From Bacteroidota bacterium (lineage in GTDB: Bacteria; Bacteroidota; Bacteroidia; Chitinophagales; LD1), in NCBI GenBank assembly GCA_018267355.1, contig JAFDYP010000343.1, forward strand, positions 1 to 8,907: a stretch of 8,907 nt of DNA. Reading direction: 5' to 3'. The notes beneath the pieces were generated by a model. It had not been told where the DNA came from and made no database searches. It saw only the letters and a list, made by a program, of their open reading frames with translations. Positions 1-6,680 of the stretch are shown here, one piece after another. Position 1 is the stretch's first letter; every line of letters starts with the position of its first letter. The translations under genes and the position numbers were made by a program.

Positions 1-634
1 CGTCATTTTTTATGCCTCGTCCGCCTGTATCTATCCGTCACCCCCTGTATTTTCAGAGCAGGTATATGAGGAGTCATCGGCCTATCCGGCACAGCCAGAT
101 AGCGAGTATGGCTGGGAGAAGCTATTCAGCGAGCGGCTCTATCTGGCTCATGCCCGCAATGCGGGATTGAATGTGCGTATAGCCCGGCTACACAATGTGT
201 ATGGACCCGGAGCTGCCTGGGATGGCGGCAAAGAGAAAGCCATAGCTGCCATATGCCGCAAAGTCATACAAGCCCCCCAAGGCGGAGAGATACAAATCTG
301 GGGTGATGGCCAGCAGACGAGGTCCTTCCTATATATAGACGAGTGCCTGGACGGTATAGACCGGCTGATCAGGTCTGATATGAGTGAACCCGTCAATATC
401 GGATCGTCTGAAATGATCAGCATACAGGACCTGGCAAAAATGGTGATAGAAATATCTGGCAAGCAACTGACGATCTCCAATATAAAGGGTCCTACCGGCG
501 TAGATATCCGCACCTCACATAATAAGCTTATACAAGAAAAGCTCCACTGGTCTCCCACCGGCACGCTGAGAGCAGGTATAGAACATACGTATCAATGGAT
601 AGCAGGTGCTATAGTAAAACAGCAACAGGCCTGA
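1..634 (+). CDS. GDP-mannose 3,5-epimerase-like NAD-dependent sugar epimerase (3' part; N-terminus outside window)
   Basis: The reading frame is open from base 2 and ends at TGA 632-634, leaving 210 visible residues. The Rossmann NAD-binding start lies upstream of the window. The protein is an extended short-chain dehydrogenase. ASSACIYP (visible residues 5-12) carries the Ser and a Cys at 9, YGWEK (36-40) is the YxxxK pair, and HNVYGPG is followed by GGKEKA with Lys79. In plant GDP-mannose 3,5-epimerase the catalytic Cys, Tyr and Lys are residues 145, 174 and 217 (recalled numbering). Here Tyr36 to Lys79 has the same 43-residue spacing, and Cys9 to Tyr36 is 27 rather than 29. That family converts GDP-D-mannose to GDP-L-galactose or GDP-L-gulose in the cytoplasm. 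The retained Cys and second Lys argue for this family over a UDP-glucose 4-epimerase, but the exact substrate is inferred. An in-frame TTG at 167 is internal, not a start. The next gene begins one base after the stop. Confidence 0.78.
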   Translation, partial: VIFYASSACIYPSPPVFSEQVYEESSAYPAQPDSEYGWEKLFSERLYLAHARNAGLNVRIARLHNVYGPGAAWDGGKEKAIAAICRKVIQAPQGGEIQIWGDGQQTRSFLYIDECLDGIDRLIRSDMSEPVNIGSSEMISIQDLAKMVIEISGKQLTISNIKGPTGVDIRTSHNKLIQEKLHWSPTGTLRAGIEHTYQWIAGAIVKQQQA

Positions 635-635
635 T

Positions 636-1703
636 ATGGAGCCTAAAAAAAATACCAGGGCCAGAGCCGTATCTATCGCCCTTGTCTGCATAGCTACCAT
701 ACTGCTGATGGAGCTGGCGCTCCGTGTACTGGGGTTCTACAAGACCTATACGGAGAAGATGGATGGTATGTACGTGAGCTACTATGATAAGGTGCTCCCT
801 ACACACTACTGGAAGTCTCATGATGGTGATTCCATTATAGATACCAAGCCCGAGTACGTTTATCACAGCCGAGCTAATAACTACGGATTCAGGGATACTG
901 ACTTCGATACGCTTCGATCGGAGCATACGGGCAAAATACTGGTACTGGGAGATTCATTTGTACAGGGCCTTGGCGCCCCTGCTGATAGCACTTGGCCACA
1001 TCTGCTGCAGGGCTATCTACAGCAGGATGGCAGCGCGTTTTGGCGTGTATACAACTGTGGAGCATCAGGTAGTGACCCTTATTTTGAGCACGAGATACTG
1101 AAAGACTCCCTGCTCAGCCTGCATCCGGATATGGTGATCATGAGCATCAATTATTCCGATATCAATGACTATATCACGCGGGGAGGATTTGAGCGTTTTC
1201 GCACAGATGGTACTACCCATTTTGCCCCATCACCATGGTTTGAACCTTTGTATCGGCACTGCCATCTGGTACGCCTGTTTATTCACTTTGTATTGCGGTA
1301 TGACTTTTCCCTTTTGTCTCCTGCTCAGCATAGTCAAAAAGTTTCTGAAGCCCTGGTAAAATTAGCTGACTGCGTGGAGCAAACTAAAATGCTATGCGAT
1401 CAGCATGGCATCTATTTCGTCGTGGTGATTCACCCATATATAGACCCCTATGACCGCTACCTGCAAAAGCAGGACCGACTGCCGGAGCTGATCCCTCTGG
1501 TGACATCGCGGGGTGTATGTGCGATCAATCTTTTTGATGACTTTCATAAATACATTACTATTAAAAACTATCACACCTACTCATGGACACGTGATATGCA
1601 CTACACGTCAGCAGGATATGTGCTGTTTGCTCGTTTTCTGCTAGCCCAGCTGAATACGAAATGCCCGGGAATTGTTTTTTTTCAAACGGAAAAAAAGAGC
1701 TGA
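636..1703 (+). CDS. Membrane-anchored SGNH/GDSL-family hydrolase
   Basis: This 355-residue protein starts with a basic stretch (MEPKKNTRAR) and one hydrophobic segment at about 11-33, so it is probably anchored in the inner membrane with its domain in the periplasm. A cleaved signal peptide is possible. The SGNH blocks follow in order: GDSFVQG with nucleophile Ser107, NCGASGSDP (140-148) as the Gly block, SINYSDIND (170-178) as the Asn block, and RDMHYTSAGY (319-328) with the catalytic Asp320/His322 pair. Family members remove or transfer acetyl and other ester groups, and those in polysaccharide loci often tailor the glycan. A role in de-esterifying or O-acylating this cluster's product is inferred; there is no substrate-specific signature I can read. 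The ATG lies one base after the epimerase stop, and the stop overlaps the next start by one base (TGATG), so translation is probably coupled on both sides. Confidence 0.8.
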   Translation: MEPKKNTRARAVSIALVCIATILLMELALRVLGFYKTYTEKMDGMYVSYYDKVLPTHYWKSHDGDSIIDTKPEYVYHSRANNYGFRDTDFDTLRSEHTGKILVLGDSFVQGLGAPADSTWPHLLQGYLQQDGSAFWRVYNCGASGSDPYFEHEILKDSLLSLHPDMVIMSINYSDINDYITRGGFERFRTDGTTHFAPSPWFEPLYRHCHLVRLFIHFVLRYDFSLLSPAQHSQKVSEALVKLADCVEQTKMLCDQHGIYFVVVIHPYIDPYDRYLQKQDRLPELIPLVTSRGVCAINLFDDFHKYITIKNYHTYSWTRDMHYTSAGYVLFARFLLAQLNTKCPGIVFFQTEKKS

Positions 1704-3481
1704 TGTGCGGCATACTAGGATATATAGGCCGCACAGAGCCAATAAATGCGGGTGTTTTTGACATCATGAGGGACAGTATGTCTCACCGGGGACCCGATGA
1801 TGCGGCCAGCCATTTTTTGTCAGAAGGCCTGATAGCGCTCGGACATCGTCGCTTATCTTTTCTGGATCTGACCCCTGCAGGCAGACAGCCTATGAGCAAT
1901 GAAGACGGGACTATCTGGATCGTACTGAATGGAGAGATATATAACTATATAGAGCTCCGTCAGGAGCTCCTGACTCATGGGCATCGCTTCAAGACACAAA
2001 GCGATACCGAGGTCATTGTACATGGATATGAGCAGTGGGGCCTGGCAGTGCTGCAGCGGCTCAAGGGTATGTTTGCCCTGGGACTCGTCGACACCAATAC
2101 GCAAAAGGTTTTTCTAGTGCGGGACCGTTTTGGTATCAAGCCGTTGTATTACCGGTGCGATGATCGGGGTCTGGTCTTTGCCTCAGAGCTGAAAGGCATA
2201 CTGGCAGACCCTCAGTCTAAGCGGGACATAGACTTCAGTTCTTTTGCAGATTATTTTGTATACCGGTATGTACCTTCTCCTAAAACAATCTGGAAGGGTA
2301 TATATAAAGTACCTCCGGCGCACTACCTGGAATATGATATCTATTCTGGTGAAATATCGGTTCGGGAATATTGGACGATAGCATTCGGTCATCAAAAGGC
2401 ATCAGAACGCGAGCTGGTACAGACCTTTGGCCGAGATCTGGAGCGGTCAGTATGCATGCATGCACGCAGCGATGTCCCCGTAGGTTCCTTTTTGAGCGGC
2501 GGATATGACAGTTCTGCCGTGGTCTATTATCTTAAAAAGGGAGGTTTTGATCCTAAGACTTTTACCATTGGTTTCGATGGTTGGGGCCAGAGCGAAGACC
2601 GATATGCACGGCTGGTGGCGGACCGGCTGGATGTACGACTGTCTGCTACCATAGCAGATAGCAGTTCTCTGGACCTGCTCGATATCATGCCGGACGTCTA
2701 TGATGAGCCTATAGCAGATATATCTATCATACCTACCTGGCTGGTGAGTCGCCTGGCGCGGACCAAGGTCAAGGCCGTGATGAGCGGAGAGGGCGCCGAT
2801 GAGCTGCTCGGGGGCTATACCTGGCAGAAGGAGTTTTTTGCGCAGCAGCATATACCATGGTGGCAAAAGATAAAAAGGCACATGTCTGGCGGCGAGGTAT
2901 CTGCTGTAGACTACTATGCACAGGCTATGGCTATGGGGCGGTTTGACAGGGCCGAACTCATTTCCATGTTTTCTGACTCTTACCACAAGCATATACCGAC
3001 AGATACGGAGTGGTTTTACCGGCAGCATTATGACCGCTACCTGTCACCCCTTCAGTCCATACAAAAAATGGACATCAAGTGTTTTATGAGTGAGCTGGTA
3101 CTGACTAAGATCGATCGCGCCAGTATGGCAAATTCGCTGGAGGTGCGTGTGCCATTTTTGGACCATGAGATTTTCGGACAGGTGCTGAGTACTGATGAGC
3201 GCATCTATTTTAAACGCGATACGAATAAATTTTTGCTTTATGAGAATATCAAGGCGGCAATGCCGGTAGAAATTCTACAAAGGAAAAAGCAAGGCTTTGT
3301 TGGCCCCGACACCTACTATATGGATATGGATTGGTATCAGAAAGTGCTGAATAATTCAATGATGGTCCGTGACGGTATAATCAGACTAGGGTATTATCAA
3401 AAATTGGTGACCCAAAAAGACCATTGGCGCCTATGGAAGATGGCCGTCATGGAAAAATGGTACCGCAGGTGGGCTACCTGA
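1703..3481 (+). CDS. asnB: Asparagine synthetase-like glutamine amidotransferase
   Basis: The 592-residue class II amidotransferase starts at ATG 1703, which gives MCGILGYIG with Cys2 exposed as the N-terminal nucleophile. An in-frame start at 1661 would bury that Cys, so it is rejected. The glutaminase domain (about 1-190) shows HRRLS (48-52), NGEIYN (76-81) and SDTEV (100-104). The synthetase domain (about 240-592) has the pyrophosphate loop SGGYDSS (265-271), YDEPIADIS (333-341) and SGEGADELLGGY (361-372). All key residues are present, so it should use ATP and glutamine to amidate a carboxylate. Free asparagine synthesis is the housekeeping role, but homologues in O-antigen clusters (WbpS type) are thought to amidate uronic acids, which fits this setting better. 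The start overlaps the SGNH stop by one base; an 81-base gap follows. Confidence 0.9.
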   Translation: MCGILGYIGRTEPINAGVFDIMRDSMSHRGPDDAASHFLSEGLIALGHRRLSFLDLTPAGRQPMSNEDGTIWIVLNGEIYNYIELRQELLTHGHRFKTQSDTEVIVHGYEQWGLAVLQRLKGMFALGLVDTNTQKVFLVRDRFGIKPLYYRCDDRGLVFASELKGILADPQSKRDIDFSSFADYFVYRYVPSPKTIWKGIYKVPPAHYLEYDIYSGEISVREYWTIAFGHQKASERELVQTFGRDLERSVCMHARSDVPVGSFLSGGYDSSAVVYYLKKGGFDPKTFTIGFDGWGQSEDRYARLVADRLDVRLSATIADSSSLDLLDIMPDVYDEPIADISIIPTWLVSRLARTKVKAVMSGEGADELLGGYTWQKEFFAQQHIPWWQKIKRHMSGGEVSAVDYYAQAMAMGRFDRAELISMFSDSYHKHIPTDTEWFYRQHYDRYLSPLQSIQKMDIKCFMSELVLTKIDRASMANSLEVRVPFLDHEIFGQVLSTDERIYFKRDTNKFLLYENIKAAMPVEILQRKKQGFVGPDTYYMDMDWYQKVLNNSMMVRDGIIRLGYYQKLVTQKDHWRLWKMAVMEKWYRRWAT

Positions 3482-3562
3482 AAGGTAATAACCAACGCAA
3501 TTCTATGTATACAAGAATCGCCGGTTCGTTATATTTACGCATACAGACTTAAACATCGGCTC
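3482..3562 (+). promoter_or_regulatory. 81-base intergenic gap with weak promoter-like element
   Basis: This is the only gap longer than four bases in the + strand series. It contains TATATTTA at 3530-3537, one base off the Bacteroidota -7 consensus TAnnTTTG, ending 25 bases before the ATG at 3563. No clear TTG -33 element lies at the usual distance upstream. An 8-base palindrome, TGTATACA, sits at 3506-3513. No hairpin with a T tract is visible, so I see no terminator for the upstream gene. The element may give a secondary promoter for the downstream aminotransferase-to-carbamoyltransferase block, but the support is weak. Confidence 0.22.
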
Positions 3563-4666
3563 ATGCAGGTTCCTTTCGTATCCCTATCTCCGCTTCACGA
3601 GCCGCTGCGTATGGATATTCACAAAGAGGTGGACCGGCTTTTGAATAGGAGCGATTTTATCCTTGGGGAGAGTGTGACAGCATTTGAGCAGAGCTTTGCA
3701 ATATATTGCGATTCAATGTATTGTATCGGCGTCAGTAATGGACTGGATGCGCTCAAGATAGCACTCCGTGCGCTGGATATAGGGGCCGGAGATGAGGTTA
3801 TCGTACCGGCCAATACATACATCGCTTCTTTATTTGCCGTCATAGAAGCGGGTGCGACTCCTGTGCTGGCAGATCCTGACGCGGGCACATACAATATCAC
3901 CGCAGAAACCATAAATCCGCTACTGACCTCGCGTACCAAGGCCATCATGCCGGTACACCTCTACGGCCAGTCGTGCGATATGGATCCTATCATGCAGCTG
4001 GCCACAGCGCACGGGCTCTATGTGGTGGAAGACAATGCTCAGGCACAAGGTGCTGTGTACAGAGGCAAGAAGACCGGTAGTTTCGGCCATATCAATGCCA
4101 CAAGTTTTTACCCGTCTAAAAACCTCGGAGCCTTAGGAGATGCAGGTGCCATCACTACAAATGACCAGTCACTCTACCGCCAGGCAGCACTGCTGCGCAA
4201 TATGGGCAGCGCACAGAAATACTATCATGATGTAGCCGGATACAATGCGCGCATGGATACGATACAGGCTGCAATACTCCGGATAAAGCTGGCTCACCTG
4301 GATAAATGGAATGCAGAAAGACAGCGGCTGGCGGCGCGCTATCTCAATAATCTAAAGGATAGCAGCGTCATTTTGCCCGTGACGATGACAGGAGCCGCGC
4401 ATGTTTATCACCTTTTTGTGATCAGGCATGAGCGCCGCGATGAGCTGCAGGCATATCTGACAGAAAGCGGTATACAGACGCTGATCCATTATCCGGTGGC
4501 ACCTCATCTGCAGCCGGCACTACGGCGCTTTGGCTGGGTAGAGGGGCAGTTTCCCATCACAGAGCAGATATCCCGTACCTGTCTGAGCCTACCGCTGTGG
4601 GTAGGTATGACAAATGAGCAGGTAGACTATGTGTCTGAAAAAATCATAGCTTTCACACACAGATAA
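3563..4666 (+). CDS. DegT/DnrJ/EryC1/StrS family sugar aminotransferase (PLP-dependent)
   Basis: At 367 residues this is a normal-length member of the sugar aminotransferase family, which moves an amino group from glutamate or glutamine to a keto group on a nucleotide sugar. It opens with VPFVSL, then GVSNGLDAL (56-64, PLP phosphate region), DEVIVPANTYIAS (77-89), VVEDNAQAQGA (154-164, with Asp157 facing the PLP ring nitrogen) and SFYPSKNLGALGDAGA (181-196). Lys186 in the last motif is the Schiff-base lysine. The C-terminal region has YHLFVIR and LPLWVGMT. The SFYPxKNLGALGD wording resembles TDP-3-keto-6-deoxyhexose 3-aminotransferases (FdtB/QdtB type), which is only a lead for substrate. No dehydratase that would make a keto sugar is visible here, so the substrate must come from genes outside. 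The start follows the 81-base gap, and the next gene begins four bases after the stop. Confidence 0.9.
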   Translation: MQVPFVSLSPLHEPLRMDIHKEVDRLLNRSDFILGESVTAFEQSFAIYCDSMYCIGVSNGLDALKIALRALDIGAGDEVIVPANTYIASLFAVIEAGATPVLADPDAGTYNITAETINPLLTSRTKAIMPVHLYGQSCDMDPIMQLATAHGLYVVEDNAQAQGAVYRGKKTGSFGHINATSFYPSKNLGALGDAGAITTNDQSLYRQAALLRNMGSAQKYYHDVAGYNARMDTIQAAILRIKLAHLDKWNAERQRLAARYLNNLKDSSVILPVTMTGAAHVYHLFVIRHERRDELQAYLTESGIQTLIHYPVAPHLQPALRRFGWVEGQFPITEQISRTCLSLPLWVGMTNEQVDYVSEKIIAFTHR

Positions 4667-4670
4667 ATGT

Positions 4671-5861
4671 ATGGTAGTAGTCAGTGGCATAGAGAAAGAT
4701 ATCACCTATCAGCAGTGTACCCGCTGCATCTGTGATAATACGATACCTGGTATCGGGTTTGATGATGCGGGTGTCTGCTCGCTCTGCCATATGCACGATA
4801 GCTTTGATGCGGCCTTTCCAAATGATGCACGTGGGGAAAAGGTGCTTCAAAAGAAATTTGAAAAGATCCGAAAGGATGGCGCAGGCAAAAAATATGACTG
4901 CGTGATAGGTATCAGCGGAGGCCGTGACAGTATCTACCTGCTCTACCTCGCCGTCACAAAGTGGAAGGTGCGCCCGCTGGCAGTACATTTCAATGATGGC
5001 TTTGACAATCCTGTAGCAGGAGAAAATATGCTGAAAGCTGTCCGCAGGCTGGGTGTAGAGCTGCGCACCATCACCTCAGACTTTCGCGAGTGCAAGGACC
5101 TCAAAATAACAGATCTCAAGGCCTCTACACCCCTCCTCAATAATGGCACCGACGTAGGTATCGGTGCCTCGCTCTATGGGGTAGCCTATAAGGAGGGCAT
5201 CAAGCACATACTATTTGGTCAGAGCTTTCGTACCGAAGGTATCCGCCCTATAGCCTGGGCGTATTTTGACGGAGACCATCTGCGCGCTGTACACAAGATA
5301 TTCGGCAAGGTGCCTCTGCGCAAATGGAAACCGGATGATCCCGGCTTTAATCTTGGTATAAAGGAGATGTTCTTCTATACTGTGATAAATGGCATCAGAG
5401 TCCATTCGCCGCTATACAACTATCCCTATAACAGGGAGGAGGCCGGCGAGATACTGAGCCGGGAGCTGGACTGGGTCTATCCCGGTGCGCATTATTTTGA
5501 CGATCTTTACTGGGCACTTATTACTTATCTCCATCGCACCAAGTTCAAGATCAATTTTCGGCTGATAGAGTATTCTGCGCTGATACGTAGCGGCCAGTTG
5601 GATCGAGAGGAGGCCATAGCGCGGGCGCAGCGGCCCTACCGGATAGAGGACCCCAAGGTGATCTCGCTCTGCATCAAGCGCCTCGGCCTCACTGAGCAGG
5701 AGTTTGAGCAGATCATACAGAGCCCACCAAAGAACTGGTGGGACTACCCCAATAGCTATAAGTGGATGAAACTGGCGCAAGGCCCTATCTATATACTGAC
5801 TAAAATGGGCATCTTTACACAGGTGGTATATGACAAGTATTTCAGCATCAAATTCCGGTAA
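4671..5861 (+). CDS. N-acetyl sugar amidotransferase, WbpG/PseA-type ATP-pyrophosphatase
   Basis: This 396-residue protein has an N-terminal Cys cluster, CTRC at 16-19 and CSLC at 36-39, probably binding zinc. The pyrophosphatase loop GISGGRDS follows at 80-87, then VHFNDGFDNP (105-114) and HILFGQSFRTEG (179-190). This arrangement matches the N-acetyl sugar amidotransferase family (WbpG, PseA and LegG-like), which activates an N-acyl group on a nucleotide sugar with ATP and replaces its oxygen with ammonia to form an amidine. Known members rely on a partner to release ammonia from glutamine, normally HisH-like with HisF-like. Neither is in the window. Instead a nitrilase-type protein starts three bases after this stop. 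ATG 4671 is chosen because it is in frame and four bases after the aminotransferase stop; ATG 4667 is out of frame. The product is likely cytoplasmic. Sulfur-transfer use of the same fold is a less likely alternative. Confidence 0.82.
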   Translation: MVVVSGIEKDITYQQCTRCICDNTIPGIGFDDAGVCSLCHMHDSFDAAFPNDARGEKVLQKKFEKIRKDGAGKKYDCVIGISGGRDSIYLLYLAVTKWKVRPLAVHFNDGFDNPVAGENMLKAVRRLGVELRTITSDFRECKDLKITDLKASTPLLNNGTDVGIGASLYGVAYKEGIKHILFGQSFRTEGIRPIAWAYFDGDHLRAVHKIFGKVPLRKWKPDDPGFNLGIKEMFFYTVINGIRVHSPLYNYPYNREEAGEILSRELDWVYPGAHYFDDLYWALITYLHRTKFKINFRLIEYSALIRSGQLDREEAIARAQRPYRIEDPKVISLCIKRLGLTEQEFEQIIQSPPKNWWDYPNSYKWMKLAQGPIYILTKMGIFTQVVYDKYFSIKFR

Positions 5862-5864
5862 GGC

Positions 5865-6680
5865 ATGCGCATAGGTATGGCACAACTCCTCGTGGAGGGT
5901 GGCGAGCCTGATCGAAATCTGGAGCGCGCAGAAAAGCTCATCCGCCAGGCCAAGGCTGAAAAGTGCGACCTCGTATTGCTACCTGAGACGCTCGACCTGG
6001 CCTGGACACATCCGTCTGCCTCCACAGAGGCAGAACCGGTACCAGGACGCTTTTCAGATTTTTTCTGCCGCCTGGCGGCTGAGCTGCATATCTGGCTGTG
6101 CCTCGGCCTCACAGAGCGGCGCGGCAGCCAAAGGTATAACGCAGCCCTGCTCATCAATGATCTGGGCGAGATCATCCATGTCTATCACAAGATCAACCTG
6201 CTGGAGGTGGAGTTTCCCTTTTATGAGCCCGGCCGGTCACTCAGTGTAGTGGAGACGCCTTTTGGCATCATAGGTGTCAATATCTGTGCTGACAACTATC
6301 TCTACTCTACACACAATGCGCACATGCTCGCACGTATGGGAGCGCAGCTTATCTTGTCTCCGTCCTCCTGGACGGTAGACCACTCTATCACGGAGGAGAT
6401 GGACCCCTATCGTGACAAGTGGATACACCCGCTGCAGAGCATATCGAGGCTCTATGATATACCATTCGTCAGCGTGACCAGTGTGGGCTATATAGTAGGC
6501 GGCCCCTATGAAGGCAAGAAGATGATAGGATGCTCGCTGGCTGTAGACAAAGAGGGCATCATTGCACAGGGAGAGTTCAACGAATTTGCCGGGGACCTCA
6601 AGGTGGTAGATGTGACCATCAAACCACAGCAGTGGAAAGGAACCCAGTTTGACGACCTGGAAAAGGCATATAAGAAATGA
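5865..6680 (+). CDS. Nitrilase-superfamily carbon-nitrogen hydrolase
   Basis: The 271-residue protein is the size of a single-domain nitrilase-fold hydrolase. It has the full catalytic set: Glu41 in LLPETLDL, Lys109 in YHKINLL, probable second Glu116 just before FPFYEPG, and nucleophile Cys141 in GVNICADN. The start MRIGMAQLLV is the usual first strand of the fold. Family members hydrolyse amides or N-carbamoyl groups through a thioester. In glutamine-dependent NAD synthetase such a domain releases ammonia for an attached ATP-pyrophosphatase domain. Here it lies three bases after a stand-alone ATP-pyrophosphatase and overlaps the carbamoyltransferase start by four bases (ATGA, 6677-6680). A glutaminase partner for the upstream enzyme is therefore my preferred inference. 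Alternatives are an amidase that trims an amidated or carbamoylated sugar intermediate, or an unrelated amidase. The sequence does not settle substrate. Confidence 0.85.
   Translation: MRIGMAQLLVEGGEPDRNLERAEKLIRQAKAEKCDLVLLPETLDLAWTHPSASTEAEPVPGRFSDFFCRLAAELHIWLCLGLTERRGSQRYNAALLINDLGEIIHVYHKINLLEVEFPFYEPGRSLSVVETPFGIIGVNICADNYLYSTHNAHMLARMGAQLILSPSSWTVDHSITEEMDPYRDKWIHPLQSISRLYDIPFVSVTSVGYIVGGPYEGKKMIGCSLAVDKEGIIAQGEFNEFAGDLKVVDVTIKPQQWKGTQFDDLEKAYKK

Noticed and set aside
1661..1702. Upstream in-frame start for the asparagine synthetase-like gene
   Set aside because: It would add 14 residues before Cys2, which must be the N-terminal nucleophile after Met removal, and it would lie inside the SGNH gene. 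ATG 1703 gives the family's MCGI start.
2447..3028. 193-residue open frame on the - strand inside the asnB-like gene
   Set aside because: It lies antisense to a strongly conserved synthetase domain and has no recognisable motif; a frame left open by the coding pattern of the real gene.
5412..5885. 157-residue open frame on the - strand under the amidotransferase gene
   Set aside because: It is antisense to a well-supported gene, has no family motif and no start context of its own.
5789..6249. Open frames on both strands around the nitrilase start
   Set aside because: They have Arg/Ser-rich, low-information translations typical of shadow frames, while the nitrilase frame has the full catalytic set.
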